This document shows positions 17,167 to 25,794 of a DNA stretch of 64,000 bases, piece after piece. Below the pieces are notes generated by a model. That model was given only the letters and a program-made list of their open reading frames with translations. It was not told where the DNA came from and made no database searches. Numbering within the stretch: the first letter of the stretch is position 1; every line of letters begins with the position of its first letter. This DNA comes from Aurantimicrobium sp. MWH-Uga1 (GTDB lineage Bacteria; Actinomycetota; Actinomycetes; Actinomycetales; Microbacteriaceae): positions 1,545,480 to 1,609,479 of the forward strand of contig NZ_CP030929.1 of assembly GCF_003325955.1 (NCBI RefSeq). Direction: 5' to 3'. The translations under genes and the position numbers were made by a program.

Positions 17167-17499
17167 ATGACTGCAACTAAAGGATCAAACATCACCAGCA
17201 TTGTGTTGCTGGTCGTAGCTGTGCTCAGCGACCTGGTCCTTTTTGTTCCTGCGCTGATGCTGGCGATGGTCAGCGATAACTGCGGGCCAGATAGCTGCAA
17301 CATGGCAGTATTCACTTTGGGCTACTACATCGCCGTTGCCGGTCCAACCTTGGTCACAATTACCGGAATTGTCTTCACTGTGCGACAGCTCATAAAGAAA
17401 CAAGATGCCGTTACCTATGCACTCATTGGCTTAGGCGGAACGTACGGGGCTTTCATGCTTGGGTTAGCAATCACCTTTATTACAGTCTCGCTTAAGTAA
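17167..17499 (+). CDS. Small three-helix membrane protein
   Basis: A 110-residue hydrophobic protein with three predicted membrane helices (about residues 8-36, 50-75 and 86-108). The loop after helix 1 has a short cysteine pair (CGPDSC) that could form a disulfide on the outer face. No family is recognised. It starts four bases after xthA and may be co-transcribed; the next gene converges on it. Confidence 0.65.
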   Translation: MTATKGSNITSIVLLVVAVLSDLVLFVPALMLAMVSDNCGPDSCNMAVFTLGYYIAVAGPTLVTITGIVFTVRQLIKKQDAVTYALIGLGGTYGAFMLGLAITFITVSLK

Positions 17500-17503
17500 A
17501 CGG

Positions 17504-18106
17504 CTAATACTCCGGAGTTTGCTCTTCGATGAGCTTCGCTAAATCTAGATTGATGAACTGGCGGAGCCGATCAGATCGCTCCTGCTCATAGTTCTCATCG
17601 CCAAACTCACTCACCTCTTTGCGGTCGAGATTGCGCTCCATCTCGCGGGACAGTTCTGCCCAGGCAAGACCATGGGCCTCCGTGATGAGTACACGAAGCC
17701 ATTGTTCATCCTGAAGCTTGTCTTTTAGTCGTTGTGCAACTTGCTCAAGTGAGCCCAATCGAATGGTGAGATTGTTCACGTCACCACGACGGTAATCATT
17801 GCGCGACAGTGCTTCACCGCGAAGTTTGCGTGCACGCTTGAGATCCGCAGAAACAATGGATGCAGTTTCGAGAGACTCCACCGCGAGGGTCGTGATCACT
17901 TCACGTGCCGGGGCAAGATAAATGCTCGCGTCAAAGGCATCCGGCTGAGTGATGGCTTGAACAAGAATCTTGTTTTTGATTGCCATAATGGCGCCCAATC
18001 GAGCCATGGCAAATCCATCGTCGGCTGAAGTGTTGATGCTTTCGAGAATCTCCGGGGAAGGCTCACCAATGGATGCGTCCTTGCGCCACAAGCGCCAGCC
18101 AGCCAT
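17504..18106 (-). CDS. Hypothetical helical protein
   Basis: A 200-residue soluble protein, mostly charged helix, with probable coiled coil in residues 95-180 (many Glu/Arg and Leu at heptad spacing). A good site, GGGAG, lies six bases before the ATG at 18106, and codon use resembles its neighbours, so it is a real gene. It begins MAGWRLWRK. I do not recognise a family or function. Confidence 0.7.
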   Translation of the reverse strand: MAGWRLWRKDASIGEPSPEILESINTSADDGFAMARLGAIMAIKNKILVQAITQPDAFDASIYLAPAREVITTLAVESLETASIVSADLKRARKLRGEALSRNDYRRGDVNNLTIRLGSLEQVAQRLKDKLQDEQWLRVLITEAHGLAWAELSREMERNLDRKEVSEFGDENYEQERSDRLRQFINLDLAKLIEEQTPEY

Positions 18107-18190
18107 GCGTTTCTCCCGAGGTTCCTTACTCTAAGGATACCCAGCGAAAGTTCAGAGAATTCTGAGCAAACAGGTTAGTTTTCCCTCTGT

Positions 18191-19024
18191 TTACTTTCTT
18201 CCCGTGAATTTATCCATGGTGTTGTAGACACCAAAGATGTTGTCTGCGATGGCATCAAACCACCTCTGCGGAAGAATTCCCTTGAGGACTTTAGAGAGGT
18301 GAACCGTCCAGGGCAACATCAACATGGGTTTACCCGCGAGCATGGCTTTCCAGACTTTGTTCACCACATAGTCCGGCTGCATGATGGGAGTCATCAACGG
18401 GCCCTTGACTCCTCCGAACATACCGGTGGCGATATAGCTCGGGCAGACCGTCGTGACTTTGACATTGTCAATGTGTTGTTGTTTGAGCTCGAGTCGAACG
18501 GAGTCACTCCAGCCAATCAATGCCCACTTGCTTGATGCATACACACTCATCTTCGGATTGGAAAGTGTGCCGGCGGCGGAGGCAATGTTCACAATTCTGG
18601 AGGGGCGCTTTCCTTTCATCATTCCTGTCAGGAATTCGTGAGTGATAAACATCGGCGCCAGTGCGTTAATCTTCATAATGAACTCAGTGTCACGTTCGTT
18701 TTCGTGCTCCCAGAAGTAGGTGCCACGCACAACACCCGCATTGTTGATGATCACATCAACACCACCGTGATTGGCAATCACATTTGCTGCAGCTTTTTCA
18801 ATTGCGGTGCGCTCACCAATATCGACGAGCATTGGCACGATTTCTTGGCGGTTATCCGCGTGCACGCGCAAAGCCTTGGTGGTGTCGGCTAATGCTTCTT
18901 TGCTGATATCCCAGAGGATGACGGTCTCCGCGCCTTCGGCTACTGCTCGCTCGGCATAGAGACGCCCCATTCCCATGGCGGCTCCGGTAATGAGAATTCT
19001 GCTTCCAGCAACATTGAAGGTCAT
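18191..19024 (-). CDS. Short-chain dehydrogenase/reductase
   Basis: A 277-residue classical SDR oxidoreductase. The cofactor loop is TGAAMGMGR, the structural motif is NNAG, the catalytic Ser is in IVNIASAAG, and the active site is YASSK. SDR enzymes of this length act on alcohols, ketones or lipids with NAD(P); substrate is unknown. A long hydrophobic C-terminal portion suggests a lipid-like substrate. The promoter hexamer TAGAGT is six bases before the ATG (leaderless). It diverges from the DUF6421 gene across 127 bases. Confidence 0.9.
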   Translation of the reverse strand: MTFNVAGSRILITGAAMGMGRLYAERAVAEGAETVILWDISKEALADTTKALRVHADNRQEIVPMLVDIGERTAIEKAAANVIANHGGVDVIINNAGVVRGTYFWEHENERDTEFIMKINALAPMFITHEFLTGMMKGKRPSRIVNIASAAGTLSNPKMSVYASSKWALIGWSDSVRLELKQQHIDNVKVTTVCPSYIATGMFGGVKGPLMTPIMQPDYVVNKVWKAMLAGKPMLMLPWTVHLSKVLKGILPQRWFDAIADNIFGVYNTMDKFTGRK

Positions 19025-19151
19025 GGTTAAACTCTACACACACAAGTATTTTGCGCTTGAGCGCTAATTTAGTGCGTATACTAAGCAAAACTTGCTGTTT
19101 TCACGCAATATTTCGCTGAAACGTGCGCACATTCTCCGTTACCGTTGATGT

Positions 19152-20510
19152 ATGACACAACTACTCGACATCACAGCCGCAGCAGATATCACCGAAACCA
19201 CTCCTGCATGGGTTGCTCTTAAAAAAGCAGCCACCGCCATTCAGGCGCTGCAGGTGAAGGATGGTTCTATTCCTGATGCTGCCAACCATGCTGCCGCTCG
19301 CGAACTTGTTGCTGTGATTGTGGAGTCCATCGAAGAATTGGCTCCCTCCTTCCCGCACGACGCTTCCTACCTCGAGGCCGTCGTTGCTGACTTTGGTCGC
19401 TGGGTTGATGGCGGCTTTGCCGAACCAGACTTCCTTGCATCGATCCTCGAGTTTGCACCTGCTGCGCACCGCGTCAATGGTGTTCGTCACCTCGTTGTCT
19501 TTCCGATGTACACACAGAACGGAAGCACCAATCGTTTCGTGGAGGCAGTCCTGGTCGAAGTAATGTGGCCAGACTTCATCGCTGAGCTCGAAGCGGGCGA
19601 CTACGGCAACAAGTTGTTTGTTCCCCTGCGCTTTATCGACTTCACCCCTGGATATGACACCAACTCTGCTGTGCTCTTCCCCGAGACGGTAGGTATGCGT
19701 GAAGTTCCCGCGTTCACATGGGGAGCTATCTTCCAGGACCGCGAAGCAGCACGCTTCGCGGTTGTGACAGAAGCTGCGGCTGAGATCACCGGGCTAGAAC
19801 TTCCCGCAGACGCAGCTGAGTTGCTGACCAACCAGAAGCTCTCTGAAGAAACCTTCATCATGTGGGACTTGATCCACGACCGTACCCACATGAGTGGTGA
19901 CCTCCCCTTCGACCCCTTCATGATTAAGCAGCGCATGCCCTTCTTCCTCTACGGACTTGAAGAACTACGTTGTGACCTCACCGCATTCCGCGAATGCGTG
20001 AAGATTGAACGCGGTGGATCGGCAGACCCCGAGACTCGTCACCACGCACGTCTCGTTCAGTACGCTGTGGTCTTCGACCGCATCTTCCGTTTCGCTATGA
20101 CCGGAACCCGCAATCGTAACTATGACGCGGTTGCAGGTCAGCTCATGTTTGCCTGGATGCACCAGCACGGCGTATTGCACTGGACCAACAACAAGCTCTC
20201 CATCGACTGGGCCGCTCTTCCAGATGTCGTTGTTGAACTCGGTGACGCAATCGATGAGCTCTATTGGCGCTCCATCGACCGTCCCAAGATTGCTCACTGG
20301 CTTGCAGCTTATGAACTGGTTGCCAGCACTCTCACCCCACACCCTGCTTCCACCTGGGCTAAGGGTGCAGATGCTCTTCCTGTTGCCGGAGAACCTGGCG
20401 AGCTCACCGACCAGCTTTTGGACGACGAGTTCCCCCTGTCCATGTTCTATGAGGCACTGCAGCGCAAGATTGCTCCGGTGATTGAGTCCACCAAGGGAAT
20501 CCGCGCTTAG
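19152..20510 (+). CDS. DUF6421 family protein
   Basis: A 452-residue soluble protein that I assign to DUF6421, a family confined largely to Actinobacteria. The central part has WDLIHDRTHMSGDLPF, then MPFFLYGLEELRCDLTAFRE; the HDxxH and EELRCD pairs look like a metal-binding site of the metallopeptidase kind (inference). TACCGT is six bases upstream of the ATG with no ribosome site. It is divergent from an SDR gene. Function unknown. Confidence 0.75.
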   Translation: MTQLLDITAAADITETTPAWVALKKAATAIQALQVKDGSIPDAANHAAARELVAVIVESIEELAPSFPHDASYLEAVVADFGRWVDGGFAEPDFLASILEFAPAAHRVNGVRHLVVFPMYTQNGSTNRFVEAVLVEVMWPDFIAELEAGDYGNKLFVPLRFIDFTPGYDTNSAVLFPETVGMREVPAFTWGAIFQDREAARFAVVTEAAAEITGLELPADAAELLTNQKLSEETFIMWDLIHDRTHMSGDLPFDPFMIKQRMPFFLYGLEELRCDLTAFRECVKIERGGSADPETRHHARLVQYAVVFDRIFRFAMTGTRNRNYDAVAGQLMFAWMHQHGVLHWTNNKLSIDWAALPDVVVELGDAIDELYWRSIDRPKIAHWLAAYELVASTLTPHPASTWAKGADALPVAGEPGELTDQLLDDEFPLSMFYEALQRKIAPVIESTKGIRA

Positions 20511-20543
20511 GCGCGGACCCTCCCACGGCGTAGGCTCAAGGGT

Positions 20544-21596
20544 ATGCAGCGAGTACACGATGCCGCTTGGCGCGGCTTTGCCTCAGATAACTATGCCGGT
20601 GTTCACCCTCGGGTTCTCGAAGCTCTCTCAGCGGTGAACGGTGGGCATCAGATCGCCTATGGCGAGGATGTCTACACTGAACACCTGCACCAGGTCATGA
20701 CGACCCATTTTGGAATGGGCATTGAAGTATTCCCGGTATTTAACGGAACCGGTGCAAACGTGATGAGTTTGCAGTCGTTGCTGCCTCGCTGGGGTGGAGT
20801 GATCTGTGCTCAAACTGCACACGTGAACAATGACGAATCCAATGCCCCTGAAGCTGTGGGTGGAATCAAGTTGCTCACGGTGGAAACGCCCGACGGCAAA
20901 CTCACCCCTGAGCTCATTGACCAACAGGCACACGGTCGTGGAGATGAACACCGTGCCCAGCCATTGGCTGTGACCATTACCCAGTCGACTGAACTGGGAA
21001 CGGTGTACACCCCCGAAGAAGTCAAAGCAATTGCTGAGCACACCCACTCTTTGGGGATGAAACTGCACATGGATGGAGCTCGGATCTCTAACGCAGCTGC
21101 CTCCCTCGGTGTTCCTTTCCGTGCATTCACTCGTGATGCTGGAGTAGACATTCTCAGTTTTGGTGGAACTAAGAACGGCCTCATGGGTGCCGAAGCAATC
21201 GTTGTGCTCAACACCGATGCCGTGGATGGGCTGATCTATTCCCGAAAGATGAATATGCAACTGGCATCCAAGATGCGCTTCACCTCCGCACAGCTCATCG
21301 CATTACTCGAGGGTGAGCTCTGGCACCACCTTGCTAACCATGCCAACCAGATGGCTCAGCGTTTGCGCTCAGCTCTAGAGGGCACCCCCGGCATTACTTT
21401 CACACAGCAGACCCAAGCAAATGGTGTCTTTGTCATTTTGCCTCCAGGCGTAGCGGACGAACTACGCAAGGAATTCCGCTTCTATGACTGGAATCCTGCA
21501 ACCGGTGAAGTTCGTTGGATGTGTGCGTGGGACACCACCGAAGATGACATTGACTATTTTGCTGACGCAGTAAAGAAAGCGCTCGAAAGCAAGTAA
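20544..21596 (+). CDS. Low-specificity L-threonine aldolase / beta-eliminating lyase
   Basis: A 350-residue PLP enzyme of the threonine aldolase family, splitting L-threonine into glycine and acetaldehyde. Markers are ASDNYAGVHPRVLEAL at the start, FPVFNGTGANVMSL (phosphate-binding loop), MDGARISNAA (Asp contacting the pyridine) and SFGGTKNGLMGAEAI (Lys that binds PLP). TAGGCT is seven bases before the ATG, another leaderless pattern. The next gene overlaps its stop by one base. Confidence 0.92.
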   Translation: MQRVHDAAWRGFASDNYAGVHPRVLEALSAVNGGHQIAYGEDVYTEHLHQVMTTHFGMGIEVFPVFNGTGANVMSLQSLLPRWGGVICAQTAHVNNDESNAPEAVGGIKLLTVETPDGKLTPELIDQQAHGRGDEHRAQPLAVTITQSTELGTVYTPEEVKAIAEHTHSLGMKLHMDGARISNAAASLGVPFRAFTRDAGVDILSFGGTKNGLMGAEAIVVLNTDAVDGLIYSRKMNMQLASKMRFTSAQLIALLEGELWHHLANHANQMAQRLRSALEGTPGITFTQQTQANGVFVILPPGVADELRKEFRFYDWNPATGEVRWMCAWDTTEDDIDYFADAVKKALESK

Positions 21597-21961
21597 TGCC
21601 CGTCGTCACTCTCACCAATTCCACTCTTCATGTTGAGATGTCATTTTGGGAACGTGTTGGTTCGCTCTCTTCCAACATTTCAATTCCTTTGACGTCGGTG
21701 GTGCACGCAACCGATGACCCCACTTTCATCCGTCACGGTCTTGGCTTCCGGGTCGGTGGAACCGGAATGCCTGGTTTCATTGCCGAAGGTCACTTCCGAA
21801 AGAACGGAAACCGCATTTTTGCTAACTGGCGCCGGGGGGAACAAGTGATTGTCATTGAGCTCCAAGGGCAGAAGTGGGACAAACTTGCCATTGGGTGCAC
21901 TGATGCCAAAGCCCTAGCAACCGAGATCAACACTGCTATTGCCGGTCTCGCCAACAACTAG
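21596..21961 (+). CDS. Hypothetical protein, possible PH-like fold
   Basis: A 121-residue protein rich in beta structure. The opening TNSTLHVEMSFWERVG followed by ISIPLTSVVHATD resembles small bacterial PH-like proteins, but the match is only by pattern. The start overlaps the threonine aldolase stop (TAATG), indicating coupled translation. It ends just before a strong terminator. Function unknown. Confidence 0.65.
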   Translation: MPVVTLTNSTLHVEMSFWERVGSLSSNISIPLTSVVHATDDPTFIRHGLGFRVGGTGMPGFIAEGHFRKNGNRIFANWRRGEQVIVIELQGQKWDKLAIGCTDAKALATEINTAIAGLANN

Positions 21962-21972
21962 ATCCAGACATG

Positions 21973-22007
21973 AAGAAAGCCCCCGATTTTTCGGGGGCTT
22001 TCTTTCT
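21973..22007 (+). terminator. Rho-independent terminator
   Basis: A GC-rich stem (AAGAAAGCCCCCGA paired with TCGGGGGCTTTCTT, TTTT loop) follows the hypothetical gene by about a dozen bases. It lies between convergent genes and could act on both. Confidence 0.9.
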
Positions 22008-22014
22008 TGAAGGC

Positions 22015-22596
22015 TTAATCTTCAAATGCGTCGTAACGAACAATCTCTGCAAGTTCGTGACGGACACGTGGTGCCTTTTCGCGCTCGGCAAGAGGTTCTG
22101 GAAGTAGGTCTGCTGGAGCGAGCTTGCCCACAGCAATTGCGACAAATGCCTCAAAGCCGGCAGGGAGATTGAAGATCTCCTTGAGCGCCTTCACATCTGT
22201 TCCGGCAACCTGGTGAACATAAAGTCCATCGGTTTGTGCCTGAATCGAGAAGTGAGCAACAGACTGACCCAGGTCATAGATTGCATAGGGGTTGGGGGTT
22301 CCATCAGCGCCTGCAGTCTGAGCAATCGCAACCACGATGGCAGAAGCATTCGGCATCCACGCAGTGTTCCAACCTGCGAGGGTGGGAACAATCTTGTTGA
22401 ACGTGTCATCTCCACGGAATCCAACAATGAAACGCCAGGGCTGACTGTTGTTAGCTGAAGGAGACCAGCGAGCTGCTTCGAATGCGGGGGTGAGATCTGC
22501 TGGAGTCAGCACTGCGGTGGTGTCGTAAGAACGAGGACTCCAACGGGCTGCAAGTACGGGGTTAATGGGAACACTGGTGTGCGCGGTGCGAGACAT
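22015..22596 (-). CDS. Nitroreductase family protein
   Basis: A 193-residue FMN-dependent nitroreductase. The family signatures are RWSPRSYD near the N-terminus, FEAARWSPSANNSQPWRFIV (FMN contact), and the terminal VAIGKLA segment. It probably reduces nitro compounds, quinones or flavins with NAD(P)H. ATG 22596 is chosen because AAGG lies six bases upstream; earlier in-frame starts at 22602, 22623 and beyond are less well placed. Confidence 0.88.
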   Translation of the reverse strand: MSRTAHTSVPINPVLAARWSPRSYDTTAVLTPADLTPAFEAARWSPSANNSQPWRFIVGFRGDDTFNKIVPTLAGWNTAWMPNASAIVVAIAQTAGADGTPNPYAIYDLGQSVAHFSIQAQTDGLYVHQVAGTDVKALKEIFNLPAGFEAFVAIAVGKLAPADLLPEPLAEREKAPRVRHELAEIVRYDAFED

Positions 22597-22701
22597 TTTC
22601 ATCCTTGTATCGAAAGTAAACATAGGTATTCCGTAGCGAAGCACGGGCATCCATGAGAGATAACTCCTCCGGACTCAATCTATTCCCGAAATAATAGAAA
22701 A

Positions 22702-23430
22702 ATGTCTCACTCTGTCGTATTGGTCACCGGCGCTGCCGGTGGTGTTGGTTCTGCCGTCCGCGCACGTTTTGAAGAAGGCGGATGGCAGGTTGTTGGAGTT
22801 GATGTGCGGGAAGGTCCTGGCGTTGACATTATTGCCGACCTGAGAACGGCAGCAGCCTGTCACCAAGCCGTGCGCGAGGCCATCTCTCTTCACGGTCGTC
22901 TCGATGGTGTTGTCCTTGCTGCCGGACTGTGGACGGAAGGTCCCACGAGTGACACTTCTGAGGAAGAGTTTGACCTCGTTTTCGACGTGAACGTCAAAGG
23001 CAGTTACTTTGTCCTCTCAGCCGCCCTACCTGAACTAGCAAAAACCTCAGGTTTCGTGACCGCACTATCCAGTGACGCCGGTATTCAAGGAAATGCCGGC
23101 GCTGCGGTTTATTCCGCAAGCAAGGGAGCCATCAGCAACCTCGTGCGAGCGGTCGCTCGCGAGGTTGCGCCTCAAGGAATTCGTGTGAATGCCGTCTGCC
23201 CAGGAGATATCGATACTCCGATGCTTGCGGGACAAGCAGCAAATTTTGGTGGAGGTAACCCCGAGCAATACTTAGCAGACTTGCTCTCTGCTTATCCTCA
23301 AGGCGAGCGTGCTCGTTTTGTTCAGCCTGCTGAGGTTGCAGGGTTAATTTGGTTTCTGGCACAAAAAGAGGCCGAAGCCATTACCGGGGCAAACCTCAGT
23401 ATTGACTTCGGCCTCTCAGCCGGAATCTAG
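22702..23430 (+). CDS. Short-chain dehydrogenase/reductase
   Basis: A 242-residue SDR. Seen: TGAAGGVGSAV cofactor loop, an Asp after the second beta strand (VDVRE) favouring NAD, LAAGLW in place of NNAG, SSDAGIQGNAG, and YSASK as the catalytic pair; the end ANLSIDFGLSAG is typical of FabG-like enzymes. Substrate unknown. It converges on clpB with a two-base gap; its 3' end also contains a hairpin that probably terminates clpB. Confidence 0.9.
   Translation: MSHSVVLVTGAAGGVGSAVRARFEEGGWQVVGVDVREGPGVDIIADLRTAAACHQAVREAISLHGRLDGVVLAAGLWTEGPTSDTSEEEFDLVFDVNVKGSYFVLSAALPELAKTSGFVTALSSDAGIQGNAGAAVYSASKGAISNLVRAVAREVAPQGIRVNAVCPGDIDTPMLAGQAANFGGGNPEQYLADLLSAYPQGERARFVQPAEVAGLIWFLAQKEAEAITGANLSIDFGLSAGI
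23367..23416 (-). terminator. Probable clpB terminator inside the convergent SDR gene
   Basis: AGAGGCCGAAG and CTTCGGCCTCT form an 11-bp perfect stem with a 28-base loop. Read on the minus strand the stem is followed by TTTTTG, as in an intrinsic terminator, and it begins 17 bases after the clpB stop codon. The same bases encode residues of the SDR C-terminus. Confidence 0.55.
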
Positions 23431-23432
23431 CT

Positions 23433-25631
23433 CTAGCTTTCGTCTTCCATTAATTCAGCCTCGATGAAGGGGTCTTCGTCCCCTGCGTCGAAGACAGGAT
23501 GAATCTTGTCTGAGCTCACGGTGAGGTGATCACCGTCGAGGTCAACGCGAACGAGGTCACCATCACGCACAGCTCCTGCAAGGATTGCTGTTGCCAGACG
23601 ATCATCGATTTCGTGTTGCATGAGGCGTCGCAATGGGCGAGCTCCATAAATGGGGTCGTAACCACGCTCTGCCAACCAGGTTCGAGCGGCTGGAGTGACG
23701 GCTAGTTCTAGTCGTCGCTCTGCCAAACGCTTCTGGAGACGGTCGATATAGAGCTCGACGATTTGTCCGAGGTCTTCTTGGCTCAGAGCCGAGAACACCA
23801 CGATGTCATCCAAGCGGTTGACGAACTCAGGCTTGAATGCCTGACGCACGGTCTCGTTAACTGCGCGTTCCTTCTCGTCCCAGCTCAGGTCGGGATCAAT
23901 CAAGAACTGTGAACCGAGGTTCGAGGTGAGAATCAGGATGACGTTACGGAAGTCCACCGTGCGGCCCTGACCGTCGGTCAGGCGGCCATCGTCGAGCACC
24001 TGAAGCAACACATCGAAGACTTCAGGGTGTGCCTTCTCAACTTCGTCGAGCAATACAACCGAGTAGGGGCGGCGGCGCACTGCCTCAGTGAGTTGTCCAC
24101 CTGCCTCATATCCGATGTATCCAGGAGGAGCACCGACCAGACGGGAGACGGAGTGCTTCTCACCGTATTCGCTCATGTCGATACGGATCATGGCCTTTTC
24201 GTCATCAAAGAGATACTCGGCAAGTGCTTTAGCGAGCTCTGTCTTTCCGACACCTGTGGGCCCCAGGAACAGGAAGGATCCTGTTGGGCGATCGGGGTCA
24301 GAAATTCCAGCGCGCGAACGACGAACAGATTCGGAGACAGCTTGCACTGCCTTCTTCTGTCCAATGAGGCGCTTGCCAATTTCGTTTTCGAGGTTGAGCA
24401 GTTTTTCTGTCTCACCTTTGGTGAGACGATCAACAGGAATACCGGTCCATGCAGCAATTACTGACGCGATGTCTTCGCTGGTGACCTGATCGTTGACCAT
24501 CCGCTCGGTGTCTGTTTGTTCTGCTGATTCAGCATCAGCTAACTCGCGTTCGAGTTGAGGAATCTCTGCATAAAGCAAACGGCTGGCTTGTTCGAGCTGA
24601 CCTTCACGCTGTGCACGTTCTGCTTGAATACGAGCGGCATCAAGTTTTGTCTTGAGTTCACCAACACGGTTGAGCGCGCTGCGCTCTTGTTCCCACCGAC
24701 GTTCAAGGTCTTCGAGACGAGCGTTACGTTCAGACATGTCTTCACGCAATTTTGCAAGACGTTCCTTGGAGGCGTCGTCCTTCTCTTTCTTGAGAGCTAG
24801 CTCTTCCAACTTGAGGCGGTCCACGCTGCGGCGCAGCTCATCGATCTCGACAGGAGCCGAGTCAATTTCCATACGCAGGCGGCTTGCCGCTTCATCGATG
24901 AGGTCAATGGCCTTGTCAGGAAGCTGCCGGCTGGTGATGTACCGGTTGGATAGTGCTGCGGCAGCAACGAGTGCGTTATCGGCGATAGCTACCTTGTGGT
25001 GTGCTTCGTAACGCTCTTTGAGACCACGAAGGATTGCCACTGTGTCTTCAACACTGGGCTCACCTACGAATACCTGCTGGAAACGACGTTCGAGGGCGGC
25101 GTCTTTTTCAATGAACTCACGGTACTCATCCAGAGTGGTGGCACCAATTAGGCGCAGCTCTCCACGAGCAAGCATGGGCTTGAGCATGTTGGCTGCTGCC
25201 ACGGAGCCTTCGCCTCCGCCAGCACCCATCAGGGTGTGGAGTTCATCAATGAAGGTGATGATCTGGCCATCAGAGTCATTGATTTCTTTGAGGACCGCCT
25301 TGAGGCGTTCTTCGAATTCACCACGATACTTTGCACCGGCAATCAGGGCAGAGATATCGAGTGAGACAAGCTGTTTATCCTTCAGACTGTCGGCGACGTC
25401 TCCAGCGACAATACGCTGGGCGAGTCCTTCAACGACAGCGGTTTTTCCAACGCCTGGTTCACCGATCAGGACGGGGTTGTTTTTGGTTCGACGAGTAAGT
25501 ACTTGGCTTACTCGACGGATTTCGGCATCACGGCCGATGACAGGGTCGAGCTTGCCGCTCTTTGCAATTTCGGTGAGGTTAACACCAAATTGTTCGAGCG
25601 CGCTCTTGTTTTCTTGCGGCTCTTGTTGCAT
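23433..25631 (-). CDS. clpB: ClpB-type AAA+ disaggregase lacking the N-terminal domain
   Basis: A 732-residue Hsp100 disaggregase that works with DnaK to rescue aggregated proteins. Domain order: NBD1 with Walker [10 protein letters not shown] and Walker [10 protein letters not shown]; the coiled-coil middle domain at about 250-380; NBD2 with [20 protein letters not shown] and arginine finger [23 protein letters not shown]; then the C-terminal domain. The usual 140-150-residue N-domain is absent: the protein opens only about 30 residues before NBD1. The start has AAGGAG nine bases upstream and a HAIR operator at 25671-25691 precedes it, so this is the natural start, not a lost 5' end. Confidence 0.93.
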   Translation of the reverse strand: MQQEPQENKSALEQFGVNLTEIAKSGKLDPVIGRDAEIRRVSQVLTRRTKNNPVLIGEPGVGKTAVVEGLAQRIVAGDVADSLKDKQLVSLDISALIAGAKYRGEFEERLKAVLKEINDSDGQIITFIDELHTLMGAGGGEGSVAAANMLKPMLARGELRLIGATTLDEYREFIEKDAALERRFQQVFVGEPSVEDTVAILRGLKERYEAHHKVAIADNALVAAAALSNRYITSRQLPDKAIDLIDEAASRLRMEIDSAPVEIDELRRSVDRLKLEELALKKEKDDASKERLAKLREDMSERNARLEDLERRWEQERSALNRVGELKTKLDAARIQAERAQREGQLEQASRLLYAEIPQLERELADAESAEQTDTERMVNDQVTSEDIASVIAAWTGIPVDRLTKGETEKLLNLENEIGKRLIGQKKAVQAVSESVRRSRAGISDPDRPTGSFLFLGPTGVGKTELAKALAEYLFDDEKAMIRIDMSEYGEKHSVSRLVGAPPGYIGYEAGGQLTEAVRRRPYSVVLLDEVEKAHPEVFDVLLQVLDDGRLTDGQGRTVDFRNVILILTSNLGSQFLIDPDLSWDEKERAVNETVRQAFKPEFVNRLDDIVVFSALSQEDLGQIVELYIDRLQKRLAERRLELAVTPAARTWLAERGYDPIYGARPLRRLMQHEIDDRLATAILAGAVRDGDLVRVDLDGDHLTVSSDKIHPVFDAGDEDPFIEAELMEDES

Positions 25632-25670
25632 GTTTTCTTTCTCCTTGTGTGGATTTCATCACTTAACAAA

Positions 25671-25691
25671 GTTGAGTGATGATGACTCAAG
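25671..25691 (-). promoter_or_regulatory. HAIR operator (HspR) upstream of clpB
   Basis: GTTGAGT-N7-ACTCAAG matches the HspR inverted repeat CTTGAGT-N7-ACTCAAG in 13 of 14 positions and lies 40 bases before clpB. On the minus strand TTGAGT (inside the site) and TTAAGT, 18 bases further on, could be the -35 and -10, so HspR would occlude the promoter. hspR is at 31446-31862. Confidence 0.85.
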
Positions 25692-25746
25692 TTTACTCTT
25701 TTGGCCCTATTTTCTCTAGGCATGAAGCTGAAAGAAAGCTGAAAAT

Positions 25747-25780
25747 CAATTCAGGCCCGACATTAGCCGGGCCTGAATTG
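25747..25780 (-). terminator. Terminator hairpin after surface-protein gene
   Basis: A 13-bp perfect stem (CAATTCAGGCCCG paired with its complement, 8-base loop) lies 15 bases after the stop of the 1202-residue protein gene. On the minus strand it is followed by ATTGATTTTC, a moderately T-rich tail. It separates that gene from clpB. Confidence 0.8.
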
Positions 25781-25794
25781 AAAGGTGATTGAAT

